Shown in pieces: positions 27,227-37,035 of a DNA stretch of 45,739 bases (position 1 is the stretch's first letter; every line of letters starts with the position of its first letter). The position numbers and the translations under genes were made by a program. Under the pieces are notes generated by a model. That model made no database searches, was not told where the DNA came from, and saw only the letters and a list, made by a program, of their open reading frames with translations. Location: NCBI GenBank assembly GCA_017882995.1, contig JADGOL010000055.1, forward strand, positions 1 to 45,739, given 5' to 3'. This DNA comes from Acidimicrobiales bacterium (GTDB lineage: Bacteria; Actinomycetota; Acidimicrobiia; Acidimicrobiales; UBA8190).

Positions 27227-29371
27227 TCAGGTCGCGAGGCCGACGGCGTCCAGAACGAACGAAAGGACGAAGGCTTCGTCGCGCCAGGCCTCGTAGCGCC
27301 CCGAGGGTCCGGCGTGCCCCGAGTCGAGCTCGATCTTGAAGAGCACGCGCCCTCCGGGGTCCGCGGCGCGTAGTTTCTGGACCCACTTGGCAGGCTCCCA
27401 GTAGCCGACGCGAGGGTCCTCCAGCCCGGCGGTGACCAGCATGTCCGGGTACCGCGTCGTTCGGACGTTCTCGTACGGTGTGTAGGACTTCATCACCGAG
27501 TACACCTCGGGATCGGCACCGGGGTTCCCCCACTCCTCCCACTCGATGACGGTGAGAGGGAGGGTGTCGTCGAGCATCGTGCTCAGACAGTCGACGAAGG
27601 GCACCTCGGCCACCATGGCCCGGAAGAGCTCGGGCGCCAGGTTCGCCACCGCTCCCACCAGCAGACCGCCGGCCGATCCCCCCCGCGCCACAAGACGTTG
27701 CGGGGTGGTCCATCGGTCGTCGACGAGCCGGCGTGCGCACGCCACGAAGTCGGTGAACGTGTTGGGCTTGGCGAGGAGCTTGCCGTCCTCGTACCAGCGA
27801 CGCCCGAGCTCGCCGCCACCACGCACATGGGCGATGGCGAAGACGAACCCTCGCTCGAGGAGACTGAGCCGCAGCGACGAGAACACCGGGTCGATCGAGG
27901 CTTCGTAGGAGCCGTAGCCGTACAAGAGGCACGGCGCGGTGCCGTCACGGGCCACGTCGCGGCGGACGACGATCGACATAGGCACCTTGGTCCCGTCCGG
28001 CGCGATCGCCCACTGACGTTCTGTGACATAGCGGGCGGGGTCGTAGTCGCCCAGGACCGGCTGTCGCTTGCGCAACACGGCGTCGCCGCTCTCGAGGTCG
28101 AGGTCGTAGACAGATCGGGGCGTGACGAGGGAGGAGTACTCGTAGCGCAGCGATCGGCTCGTGAACTCCGGGTTCGGTCCTCCCCATGACGCCGAGGGCG
28201 TCTCGGGGCACGGCACGAGGTATCCCTCGGGCAGGGGGCGGTCCCAGGCGGGGCCACTCGGGGGGAGCCCGATCACCGTGATGCGCGGCATCCCCTCTCG
28301 TCGCTCGTAGCTCACGATGTGGCCGGCGAAGACGTCGAGGCCCTCGAGCCGCACCTCGGGTCGATGAGCGATGAGCTCGCTCCAGGTCTGTCGCGACGGG
28401 TTGTCGGCCGGTGTGGCCACGACCCGGAAGTTCTCCGCCTGGTCGTTGGTGAGCAGAAGGAATCTTCCAGTGTGGTGCTCGACGCCGTACTCGACTCCTT
28501 GCCGGCGCGGTTCGACGACCCTGGGGACCGTCTCGGGTCGGCCCGCCGGGATGACGTGGACCTCGGAGGTGATCCGCGAGTGCATCTCCACCACGACGTA
28601 CTCGCCGTCCTTGGTCCGCCCCACCCCGAGGTGGAAGCGTTCGTCGGGCTCTTCGACGACGAGGACGTCCGCCTCTCCAGGTGTGCCGACGCGGTGGCGC
28701 CAGAGCTGGTACGGACGATTGGCCGCATCGGGCCGGGTGTAGAAGATGGTGGCGTCGTCATTGGCCCACGCCACGCCGTAGGAGGTTCCCTCGACGGTGT
28801 CGGCCAGGTCGTCCCCCGTCTCGAGGTCGCGCACGCGCAGGGTGAACCGCTCGTCCCCGGTCGTGTCGGTGGCGTAGGCGAGTCGGCCATGTCCAGGGCT
28901 CACCGCCAGGTTGCCGACGTCGAGGTATCCGTGCGCGGCGGCAAGGAGGTTCTCGTCGAGGAGCACCTGCTCGTCGACGACGTGCTCATCGGACACCGAA
29001 GGGGGCGTGGTGGCGTCGCGCTGGAGCCCCCCGACCGGGAGACGGCAGTGGATCCCGTAGTCGGCGCCCTCGACGGTGCGCACGTAGTACCACCACGGCC
29101 CCTTGCTCACCGGCACGGTCAGGTCGGTCTCGACGATACGGGCCTTCATCTCGGCGAACAGCCCCTCGCGCAGACCGGCGAGACGAGCGGTCTGGCGCTC
29201 GGTGAAGGCGTTCTCGGCCTCCAAGAGGGCGAGCACCCCGGGGTCCTCCCGGTGACGCAACCAGAACCACTCGTCCACCCGGCGGTCGCCGTGGGCCTCG
29301 AGGACGGTGGGACGCCGGGGTGCTGTGGGCGCACCCTGCTCGGGTGCCTCGTCGCCCCGGGGTGCGGTCAT
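27227..29371 (-). CDS. S9 family peptidase (oligopeptidase B / prolyl oligopeptidase)
   Basis: LYGYGSYEASIDPVFSSLRLSLLERGFVFAIAHVRGGGELGRRWYEDGK, ARGGSAGGLLVGAVANL; start trimmed to MTAPRGDEAP. Confidence 0.93.
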   Translation of the reverse strand: MTAPRGDEAPEQGAPTAPRRPTVLEAHGDRRVDEWFWLRHREDPGVLALLEAENAFTERQTARLAGLREGLFAEMKARIVETDLTVPVSKGPWWYYVRTVEGADYGIHCRLPVGGLQRDATTPPSVSDEHVVDEQVLLDENLLAAAHGYLDVGNLAVSPGHGRLAYATDTTGDERFTLRVRDLETGDDLADTVEGTSYGVAWANDDATIFYTRPDAANRPYQLWRHRVGTPGEADVLVVEEPDERFHLGVGRTKDGEYVVVEMHSRITSEVHVIPAGRPETVPRVVEPRRQGVEYGVEHHTGRFLLLTNDQAENFRVVATPADNPSRQTWSELIAHRPEVRLEGLDVFAGHIVSYERREGMPRITVIGLPPSGPAWDRPLPEGYLVPCPETPSASWGGPNPEFTSRSLRYEYSSLVTPRSVYDLDLESGDAVLRKRQPVLGDYDPARYVTERQWAIAPDGTKVPMSIVVRRDVARDGTAPCLLYGYGSYEASIDPVFSSLRLSLLERGFVFAIAHVRGGGELGRRWYEDGKLLAKPNTFTDFVACARRLVDDRWTTPQRLVARGGSAGGLLVGAVANLAPELFRAMVAEVPFVDCLSTMLDDTLPLTVIEWEEWGNPGADPEVYSVMKSYTPYENVRTTRYPDMLVTAGLEDPRVGYWEPAKWVQKLRAADPGGRVLFKIELDSGHAGPSGRYEAWRDEAFVLSFVLDAVGLAT

Positions 29372-29426
29372 CGGAGGATGATCCCAGATCAAGGGCCACT
29401 GGTCGCAGCACGGCACCGGGGTTGTT

Positions 29427-29440
29427 ACTATCTAGATAGG
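29427..29440. promoter_or_regulatory. inverted repeat ACTA-TCTAGA-TAGG upstream of sufB (inner 12 bp CTATCTAGATAG is a perfect palindrome)
   Basis: directly readable AT-rich palindrome in GC-rich context; followed by GGGGAAATCCCC inverted repeat at 29439-29450. Confidence 0.55.
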
Positions 29441-29520
29441 GGAAATCCCCCTGGGCGGCTCCCGAGCCGGCCAGGCGATGCCCGGCCCGTGCAGGTCAGG
29501 GCCAGAGGTGATGGGAAACG

Positions 29521-30921
29521 ATGACGACAGCGGATCTCGATCTCGGCCGGTACAAGCTCGGCTGGAGTGACGTCGAGGACTACGTCTTCAAACCCAAGAA
29601 GGGGCTCTCCGAAGAGATCGTTCGCGAGATGTCGGCCATGAAGGGCGAGCCCGACTGGATGCGCAACTTCCGGCTCAAGGCCCTGAAGCGGTTCATGGCC
29701 AGGCCCATGGCGCCGTGGTTCGCGGTGAACATGCCCGACCTCGATTTCGACAACATCTATTACTACGTGAAGCCGACCGAAGGTCAGGTGAAGGACTGGG
29801 ACGCGCTGCCCGAGTCCATCAAGTCGACCTACGAGAAGCTGGGGATCCCCGAGGCCGAGCGCAAGTACCTCGCCGGCGTCACCGCACAGTACGAGAGTGA
29901 AGTCGTCTTCCATCGCAACCGGGCCGACCTCGAGGCCCAGGGTGTGCTGTTCTGCGACATGGACACCGCCGTGCGCGAGTATCCCGAGCTCGTCAAGCGT
30001 TGGTTCGGAACCATCATCCCGCCCAACGACAACAAGTTCGCCGCCCTCAACTCGGCGGTGTGGTCAGGTGGCTCGTTCATCTATGTCCCGCCCGGCGTGA
30101 AGGTCGACATGCCGCTGCAGGCGTACTTCCGGATCAACACCGAGAACATGGGCCAGTTCGAGCGCACCCTGATCATCGCGGATGAGGGATCAGAGGTTCA
30201 CTACGTCGAAGGATGCTCCGCCCCCGTCTACACCACGGACTCGCTGCACTCGGCGGTGGTCGAGCTGGTAGCGCTGCAGGGCTCACGCATCACCTACACG
30301 ACCATTCAGAACTGGTCGAACAACGTGTACAACCTGGTGACCAAGCGGGCACGCGCAGAAGCGGAAGCCCATGTGGCGTGGATCGACGGCAACATCGGGT
30401 CGCGCCTCACCATGAAGTACCCGTCGGTCTACCTCATGGGCCCCAAGGCCTCGGGTGAGGTGCTGTCGGTGGCATACGCCGGAGCCGGTCAACATCAAGA
30501 CGCCGGAGCGAAGATGGTCCACGCCGCCCCCGAGACGACATCGACGATCGTGTCGAAGTCGATCTCCAAGGACGGCGGCCTGTCGACCTACCGTGGCCTG
30601 GTCCGGGTGGAGGAAGGGGCGAAACACGCCAAGAGCTTCGTTCGCTGTGACGCCCTCATTCTGGACGAAGAGTCGACATCGGAGACCAAGCCCTACATGG
30701 AGGTCGAGGAGCGTGACGCCCAGATCGGCCACGAGGCCACGGTGTCCAAGGTCGGCGAGGACCAGCTCTTCTACCTCATGAGTCGAGGGCTCTCCGAAAG
30801 CCAGGCCATGAGTATGATCGTCAACGGTTTCATCGAGCCCGTCGTCCGCACGCTGCCCATGGAGTACGCGGTGGAGTGGAGCCGGCTCATCGAGTTACAG
30901 ATGGAAGGCGCAGTCGGCTGA
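29521..30921 (+). CDS. sufB: Fe-S cluster assembly protein SufB
   Basis: [65 protein letters not shown]. Confidence 0.95.
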   Translation: MTTADLDLGRYKLGWSDVEDYVFKPKKGLSEEIVREMSAMKGEPDWMRNFRLKALKRFMARPMAPWFAVNMPDLDFDNIYYYVKPTEGQVKDWDALPESIKSTYEKLGIPEAERKYLAGVTAQYESEVVFHRNRADLEAQGVLFCDMDTAVREYPELVKRWFGTIIPPNDNKFAALNSAVWSGGSFIYVPPGVKVDMPLQAYFRINTENMGQFERTLIIADEGSEVHYVEGCSAPVYTTDSLHSAVVELVALQGSRITYTTIQNWSNNVYNLVTKRARAEAEAHVAWIDGNIGSRLTMKYPSVYLMGPKASGEVLSVAYAGAGQHQDAGAKMVHAAPETTSTIVSKSISKDGGLSTYRGLVRVEEGAKHAKSFVRCDALILDEESTSETKPYMEVEERDAQIGHEATVSKVGEDQLFYLMSRGLSESQAMSMIVNGFIEPVVRTLPMEYAVEWSRLIELQMEGAVG

Positions 30922-30981
30922 TCGGGTCGGGCTCTGCTCGGCGCCTCCGCTCAGCCCGCACAGGGAGAGGAGGCTGGTGCT

Positions 30982-31320
30982 GTGCCCATGCGTGAGGGGT
31001 GCAAGCACTTCCAAAGCCGCTCGTACGACAACGGTGAGGTCGTGCGCTTCTGCGAGCTCGACCTCGCCCCCGAGGCACCCTGGCGGTGTCCCGACCCTTG
31101 CCCCTCCTTCGCACCTCGCATGGTGGACCTGGCATGGCAGCCCGGGAGCCTGGTGCGACCACCCGTCGAGGACGAGCCGGGCCCGGGTGGTCCCGACGTC
31201 GTGCGGCTCCTCGAAGAAGCGGCCGACATCGTCGACGCCGTCGTACCCGAGACGCTGGCCGAGGTGGAGAAGCAAGAGCGCAGCAAGGCGCGCGGCCGGC
31301 GTTGGTGGAAGCGTCGTTGA
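30982..31320 (+). CDS. small Cys-containing hypothetical protein downstream of sufB
   Basis: RBS-like aggagg upstream; C-X16-C-X11-C-X3-C pattern; start may be ATG 30988. Confidence 0.65.
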   Translation: MPMREGCKHFQSRSYDNGEVVRFCELDLAPEAPWRCPDPCPSFAPRMVDLAWQPGSLVRPPVEDEPGPGGPDVVRLLEEAADIVDAVVPETLAEVEKQERSKARGRRWWKRR

Positions 31321-31366
31321 CTGCCCGGGGCCGACGAGTCCCACGGGCCCGGGTGCCGACTCCCGG

Positions 31367-32236
31367 TCAGCGCCCTTTGAACTCCGGTGCTCGCTTCTCC
31401 ATGAAGGCGGTCATGGCCTCGACCAGGTCGTCCGAGGCGAGGAACCCGGCGTTCCAGGTCGCCACGTAGTCGAGGCCCTCGGCCACGGATTTGTCCTCGC
31501 ACGCGGCGAGCACGGCCTTCGTGCCCTGCACCGCCAACGGCGAGTTGGCGGCGATCTCCAGCGCCAGCCGGCGCGCCGCGGCCAGCGCGGCATCTGCGTC
31601 GGGGAGGACGTCGTTCACCAGGCCGATCTCCTTGGCGCGCCCGGCGGTGATGTCCTTGCCGGTGAACGCCAGCTCGGCCACGTGTCCCTTCCCGATGATC
31701 TGCGGCAGCCGCTGCAGGCTCCCCAGGTCGGCCACGATGGCGACCTTGGTCTCTCGAACCGAGAAGACGGCGTCGGCGCTCGCCACCCTGATGTCGCACG
31801 CGGAGACGACATCGACGCCACCCCCGATGCAGTAGCCGTGGATGGCGGCGATCACGGGCTTGGGGCACTCGGCCACAGACGTCACCGAGGACTGCATCCG
31901 AAGGACGCCTTGTCGCGCCGTCACGGCCCGTGATGCCATCGAGGGCTGGTGGTCCTTGGCACTCCCGTTCCCCCCGCCGGGGCCCTCACCGTCGTTCCCG
32001 CCGCCTCCCGTGAGCATCCCGGCCATGGCCTTGAGGTCGAGACCCACACTGAAATGTGGTCCCCGGGCCGCGATGACGATGGCACGCACGGCGCGGTCCT
32101 GAGACAGCTCACCCATGGCCAGAGGCAGGTCGTTCCAAAAGGCCGGCCCCATGGCGTTGCGGGCCTCGGCACGGTCGAGCCACAGCGTGGCCACGTTGCC
32201 GTCGCGTTCGATCGAGAGCACGTCGTAGTCGGGCAT
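31367..32236 (-). CDS. enoyl-CoA hydratase/isomerase (crotonase) family protein
   Basis: LDRAEARNAMGPAFW, AARGPHFSVGLDLKAM, PVIAAIHGYCIGGGVDVVSACDIRVAS. Confidence 0.92.
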   Translation of the reverse strand: MPDYDVLSIERDGNVATLWLDRAEARNAMGPAFWNDLPLAMGELSQDRAVRAIVIAARGPHFSVGLDLKAMAGMLTGGGGNDGEGPGGGNGSAKDHQPSMASRAVTARQGVLRMQSSVTSVAECPKPVIAAIHGYCIGGGVDVVSACDIRVASADAVFSVRETKVAIVADLGSLQRLPQIIGKGHVAELAFTGKDITAGRAKEIGLVNDVLPDADAALAAARRLALEIAANSPLAVQGTKAVLAACEDKSVAEGLDYVATWNAGFLASDDLVEAMTAFMEKRAPEFKGR

Positions 32237-32400
32237 GAGGCCACATTACGACCGTCGATGGGTCTTCTCGGTCGGCCCCGGATCTCGGCACCGAACGGCC
32301 CGTCACGCCGAAGGAGGGGTGGTTCGGCCCGGTAGGATCGGTGAAGGGTCGGCTGCCTGTGAGCCACCCGTGTCCATAGCCGTGTGAGAGAGGCAAACCC

Positions 32401-33759
32401 CTGACCACGTTCACCGCCGAGGCATCCTCGGCACTCGGCGGCCCTGGATGGCTGGTGCGTCGTCGTGCCGAGGCCTGGGAGCGGTTCGCCGCCACGAGCG
32501 TCCCCACCGAAGCCGAAGAGGTGTGGCGATACAGCGGCATCGACGGCTTCGACCTCGATGCCTACGCTCCTGCTCCTCTCGCCGCCGGCCTCGAATCGAC
32601 ACTGGCCGTTGCCCGCCGTCTCGCCGACTCCCTCGGGCCGCGTGCGGGGCTGGTCGTCACCCGCAACGGCACGATCGAGGCCATCGAGATGGAGAGGTCG
32701 GCTCCCGAAGCGCTGTCGGTGACCAACACCCGTACCGCTCCCCGGGCCGCCGCCGCGCCCGAGACCCTCGGAGAGTTGGCCCCCGGACGTGACGCCTTCG
32801 GCGAGTTGCACGATGCTTTTGTCTCTGATGTCGTGCTCGTCGGCGTGCCGCGAAAGACTGTCGTCGCCGACCCCATCGTCGTTGTGCACCTCGTCGATCC
32901 CGGCGCGCATGGTGCACCCGGTGTCGCGGTGTTCCCCCACATGCTCGTCGATCTGGGAACCTCGTCGGAAGCGGGCGTCATCGAGCTCACCGCACCCATC
33001 GTGTCCGACGGCCCCCTTCCCGCCGGCGACGAATCCGACACGACGCCAAGCCCCATGCTCCTGGTTCCGGTGACCGAGCTGCGCGTCGCGGACGACTCGC
33101 ATCTGCGCTACGGCAACCTGCAGGTATTGGGTCAGGGAGCGACCTCCATCGCGCTGCAGGCGAGCTGTGTCGGACGAGACGCCAGCCTGCAGTCGTTCAC
33201 CGCCGGCCTCGGGGGCCGCTATGCCCGGGTACGCACCGATTCCGACCTCCTGGGCCAAGCCGGGCGCACATCGCTCCTGGCCGCGTACCTGGGGACGGGC
33301 GAGCAGGTCCACGACTTCCGGACCCTCCAGGATCATCACGCTCCTCGCACCGAGAGCCAGCTGCTGTTCAAAGGGGCGGTGGCCGACACGGCGCGCTCGG
33401 TGTACAGCGGCTTGATCCGGATCCGGAAAGGGGCACGGGGGGCCAATGCCTTCCAGACGAACCACAACCTCGTGCTTTCCGAAGGCGCCCATGCCGACTC
33501 CGTCCCCAATCTCGACATCGACGAGAACGACGTGCGCTGTAGCCACGCGTCGACCGTGGGCCCCATCGACGAGGAGCAGCGGTACTACCTCGAGACGCGG
33601 GGAATCGCACCTGCGGTCGCCGAGCGGCTCATCGTCCTGGGCTTCTTCTCGGACCTGGCCGGACGAGCGCCGTTCCCGGGAGTAGGACGCTGGGTGGAAG
33701 AAGCCGTGCACCGTCGCATGGCCGGGCGACTGTCGGCCCAAGGGGGCACCGATGGGTGA
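32401..33759 (+). CDS. sufD: Fe-S cluster assembly protein SufD
   Basis: C-terminal SufBD core (GAVADTARSVYSGLIRIRKGARGANAFQTNHNLVLSEGAHADSVPNLDIDENDVRCSHASTVGPIDEEQRYYLETRGI); ORF track starts at 32455, in-frame extension to a CTG at 32401 possible. Confidence 0.88.
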   Translation: MTTFTAEASSALGGPGWLVRRRAEAWERFAATSVPTEAEEVWRYSGIDGFDLDAYAPAPLAAGLESTLAVARRLADSLGPRAGLVVTRNGTIEAIEMERSAPEALSVTNTRTAPRAAAAPETLGELAPGRDAFGELHDAFVSDVVLVGVPRKTVVADPIVVVHLVDPGAHGAPGVAVFPHMLVDLGTSSEAGVIELTAPIVSDGPLPAGDESDTTPSPMLLVPVTELRVADDSHLRYGNLQVLGQGATSIALQASCVGRDASLQSFTAGLGGRYARVRTDSDLLGQAGRTSLLAAYLGTGEQVHDFRTLQDHHAPRTESQLLFKGAVADTARSVYSGLIRIRKGARGANAFQTNHNLVLSEGAHADSVPNLDIDENDVRCSHASTVGPIDEEQRYYLETRGIAPAVAERLIVLGFFSDLAGRAPFPGVGRWVEEAVHRRMAGRLSAQGGTDG

Positions 33760-34069
33760 CACGGTGCGTCTGTGCGGACGTGACGAGTTGTCGTCGGGAG
33801 AGGCCCGGCGCTTCGACATCGGAGCTCACCGGATCGCGCTCGTGCGGATCGAGGACGATTTCCACGCCATCGGTGACATCTGCAGTCATGAGGACTACTC
33901 GCTCTCCGAAGGAGAGGTGCTCGTCGACGCGTGCGAGATCGAGTGCTGGAAGCACGGGTCGATGTTCGACCTCGTGACGGGCGATCCAAGGTCGCTGCCC
34001 GCCACCAAACCCGTTCCCGTCTACAGCGTGCGGGTCGACGGGGACGACGTGCTCGTGGAGCTCCCGTGA
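33752..34069 (+). CDS. Rieske-type non-heme iron oxygenase ferredoxin subunit
   Basis: GDICSHEDYSLSEGEV...CEIECWKHGSMFD (CxH...CxxH); overlaps sufD end. Confidence 0.9.
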   Translation: MGDTVRLCGRDELSSGEARRFDIGAHRIALVRIEDDFHAIGDICSHEDYSLSEGEVLVDACEIECWKHGSMFDLVTGDPRSLPATKPVPVYSVRVDGDDVLVELP

Positions 34070-34887
34070 CTGCGACGAGCCCGACGACCGAGGTGAGCCG
34101 GGGCGGCTCCCACGAGCTCGTCATCGACGGCCTCCGGGCGGGCGTGGCGGGGTTGGAGGTGCTGACCGGAGTCGACCTCGTGGTGAGAAGTGGCGAGGTC
34201 CACGCCGTCATGGGCCCGAACGGTTCGGGCAAGAGCACGCTCGCGCATGTCCTCATGGGCAAACCCGGCTACCAGGTCCTCGGCGGTACCGTGACGCTCG
34301 ACGGCGAGGATCTTCTACGGCTGGCGCCGTTCGAACGCGCCCGGCTGGGGCTGTTCCTTGCCCCCCAGGACCCCATCGAGGTACCCGGGGTGGGGCTGCA
34401 CCAGACGCTCACCGAGGCCCTGGCGGGGCGGGGGATGAGCCCCGACGACGCCAAGGGGTCACTGGCGGCGCGGGCGTTGGTCGAGGCGCAGCGGGTGGGG
34501 CTCGAGACGCGCCTCCTCGAGCGCCCGCTCAACGTCGACCTGTCAGGGGGCGAGCGCAAGCGGAGCGAGACGTTGCAGATGGCGTTGTTGCAGCCCAACA
34601 TCGCAGTGCTCGACGAGCTCGATTCGGGTATCGACATCGACGGACTGCACGACGTGGCCCAGCGTGTGCGCGACGGTGTTGCGGAATGGGGTCTCGGGGT
34701 TCTCGCCATCACCCATTACCGGCGCCTGCTCTCTGTGTTGCAGCCCGACGTGGTGCACGTGCTCGTGCGCGGTCGCATCGTGGCGAGCGGCGGACCCGAG
34801 TTGGCCGGCGAGCTCGAGCGAACGGGATATGCGGCCTTCGAGACCGCAGCTCGGGCCGACGACTCCGGCACCGGCATCCAAAACTGA
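34066..34887 (+). CDS. sufC: SufC-like ABC ATPase, copy 1
   Basis: MGPNGSGKSTLAHVLMG Walker A, LSGGERKRSE signature, VLDELDSGIDIDGL Walker B; in operon with sufD and Rieske gene. Confidence 0.9.
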   Translation: MTATSPTTEVSRGGSHELVIDGLRAGVAGLEVLTGVDLVVRSGEVHAVMGPNGSGKSTLAHVLMGKPGYQVLGGTVTLDGEDLLRLAPFERARLGLFLAPQDPIEVPGVGLHQTLTEALAGRGMSPDDAKGSLAARALVEAQRVGLETRLLERPLNVDLSGGERKRSETLQMALLQPNIAVLDELDSGIDIDGLHDVAQRVRDGVAEWGLGVLAITHYRRLLSVLQPDVVHVLVRGRIVASGGPELAGELERTGYAAFETAARADDSGTGIQN

Positions 34888-34958
34888 TTCGTCAGTCAGT
34901 AACGCCGGCGGTACCATGACCGCGGCGCTGCCCAGTGGTTCGACGCAGGAGGCCCACC

Positions 34959-36140
34959 GTGCGTTTCTTCAGCTTCCACCTGATGCCCTATCCGGACCTG
35001 CCTCCTGACTACGACGGCCCGGCGTGGATCACGTGTCCGAACGAGCTGTTCGACCCTCGGCTCGGCGGCGATCTCTACAACCGCTATATCGATGAGCTCG
35101 TGTATGCCGAGGAGCTCGGTTTCGACGGCGTGTGCGTCAACGAGCACCATCAGAATGCCTACGGCATCATGCCGTCCCCGAACCTCATCGCATCGATTCT
35201 CGCCCGCCTGACATCCCGCGTCCGTATCGCGGTTGTGGGCAACGCCCTTCCTTTGTACGACCCCCCGACGCGCGTGGCGGAGGAGTTCGCCATGATCGAC
35301 TGCATCAGTGGAGGTCGGCTCATCGCGGGAATGGTCGTGGGTGGGGGACCGGAGTACTACTCGTCCTCGTTGAACCCGGCGCACGCGCGAGAACGATTCG
35401 CCGAAGCCCACGACCTGATTCTCAAGGTATGGACCGAGCCCGGGCCGTTCGAGTTCATCGGCAAGCACTACAAGCTTCGCTATGTGAATTCTTGGCCCCG
35501 ACCGATCCAGCAGCCTCATCCCGAGATATGGATCCCCGGTGTCGGGTCGCTCGAGACGCTCGAATTCGTGGCCAAGCACCGCTACGCCTACATGGGCATC
35601 CCGTACTTCCACATCAGCGCGTTCGAGCGGATGTTCGCCATGATGCGCGAAGCGTGCCAGAAGGAGGGCTACGACGCCGATCCGTTGCAACTCGGATGGC
35701 TCGTTCCGATCTTCGTGGCCGAGACCGACGCCGAGGCCCGCCGGCGCTACGAGGAGCATTTCTGGTATTTCGTCCGTCGACTCCTCCCGGGCATCAACAT
35801 CTCACCCCCCGGCTACACCTCTGTTCGCTCGGCGGAGAACATCATGAAGAATGCAGGGACTTTCGCCCTGAACCTCGAAACATGGGACGAGGTTGTCGAC
35901 GGTCAGTACGCAATCGTCGGATCCCCCGAGACGGTCACGGAATTGCTTTCGGCCAACATCGAACGGCTCGGGGTCGGGAACCTCCTCGGCCTCTTCCAGT
36001 TGGGCACGCTTCCGGCCGCTGACACCAAGCAGAGCCTGGAGCTCTTCGCCACCGAAGTGATGCCGAAGTTGCGTGACTCGTTTCCCGGCGTCCACTCGGC
36101 GGGCGCCCCCGTGCCGGCCCCGGCGGTGGCGCCGTCGTGA
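34959..36140 (+). CDS. LLM class flavin-dependent oxidoreductase
   Basis: MRFFSFHLMPYPDLP, GVCVNEHHQNAYGIMPSPNLIASILARLTSRVRIAVVGNALPLYDPP; aggagg RBS. Confidence 0.92.
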   Translation: MRFFSFHLMPYPDLPPDYDGPAWITCPNELFDPRLGGDLYNRYIDELVYAEELGFDGVCVNEHHQNAYGIMPSPNLIASILARLTSRVRIAVVGNALPLYDPPTRVAEEFAMIDCISGGRLIAGMVVGGGPEYYSSSLNPAHARERFAEAHDLILKVWTEPGPFEFIGKHYKLRYVNSWPRPIQQPHPEIWIPGVGSLETLEFVAKHRYAYMGIPYFHISAFERMFAMMREACQKEGYDADPLQLGWLVPIFVAETDAEARRRYEEHFWYFVRRLLPGINISPPGYTSVRSAENIMKNAGTFALNLETWDEVVDGQYAIVGSPETVTELLSANIERLGVGNLLGLFQLGTLPAADTKQSLELFATEVMPKLRDSFPGVHSAGAPVPAPAVAPS

Positions 36141-36949
36141 CCACGCTGGCGCGCCACACCCTCGACAGCGCGGTCGGCGAGATCGAGGTACACCGGGGAG
36201 GGTCGGCTGGACCGGCGCCACTCGTGTACCTGCACTCGGCCCAGGGCGAGGGGCCGGGCATGGCGCTGTTGGAGCAGCTGGCGGACACGCGACAGGTCGT
36301 GGCCCCGTTGTTCCCCGGCTTCGGGAGCTCCGAGGGCCTCCAACACATCGACGACATCGAGGACGCGGCGTTCCATGTCTTGGATGTCCTCGACCGTCTG
36401 GACCTGCCGTGGTGCGACATGGTCGGGTTGTCGCTCGGGGGATGGATGGCTGCCGAGCTTGCCGTGCGATGGCCCGAGCGGGTGCGACGAATGGTGCTCG
36501 TCAACCCGGTGGGGTTGTACCTGCGCGATGCGCCGATCACCGAGATCTTCGGTCGGGCACCGTCGGAGCTCGCGGGTGAGCTCTTCGCCGATCACGACAA
36601 TCCGATCGCCCAGCTCATGCGGGCCATGGACGGCATGGAGGCGGATCCGTCACAGATCCCCTTCGAGTTGGTGCGTCCGATCCTGCAGTCCCAGGCCGCC
36701 ACGGCCAAGGTGGGATGGAACCCGTACCTCCACGACCCCAAGTTGTTGTCCCGGTTGGGTCGAGTGACCGCACCCACACTGATCGTCCATGCCCGCAAGG
36801 ACGGCATCGTCCCCCGGGCCCACGCCGAGGCGTATGCGTCGGCCATTCCCGACGCCAAGCTCGTCGATCTCGACGCCGCCGCCCACTTGGCTCCGCTGGA
36901 GCGACCCGACGAGGTGGCCAAGCTCGTGCTCGAACACCTGGGGGACTGA
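36137..36949 (+). CDS. alpha/beta hydrolase
   Basis: DMVGLSLGGWMAAELAVRWPERVRRMVLVNPVG; translationally coupled to the LLM gene. Confidence 0.88.
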   Translation: MTTLARHTLDSAVGEIEVHRGGSAGPAPLVYLHSAQGEGPGMALLEQLADTRQVVAPLFPGFGSSEGLQHIDDIEDAAFHVLDVLDRLDLPWCDMVGLSLGGWMAAELAVRWPERVRRMVLVNPVGLYLRDAPITEIFGRAPSELAGELFADHDNPIAQLMRAMDGMEADPSQIPFELVRPILQSQAATAKVGWNPYLHDPKLLSRLGRVTAPTLIVHARKDGIVPRAHAEAYASAIPDAKLVDLDAAAHLAPLERPDEVAKLVLEHLGD

Positions 36950-37035
36950 CTCCAGCACCGTCCGCTGTGGAGATGCCCGTCGGCACGGCGTGCGCGACGT
37001 GGTCCCGGTGGGACGCGCTGGTACCGTCTGTCGTC

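Noticed and set aside
28319-29524. 401-aa + strand ORF
   Set aside because: Antisense shadow of the S9 peptidase.
31921-33819. 632-aa - strand ORF
   Set aside because: Antisense to sufD; one end simply overlaps the crotonase gene in a different frame.
34883-34896. ACTGA-TTCG-TCAGT short hairpin at the end of sufC1
   Set aside because: Only 5-bp arms, overlaps the stop codon and has no U-tract; too weak to call a terminator or operator.
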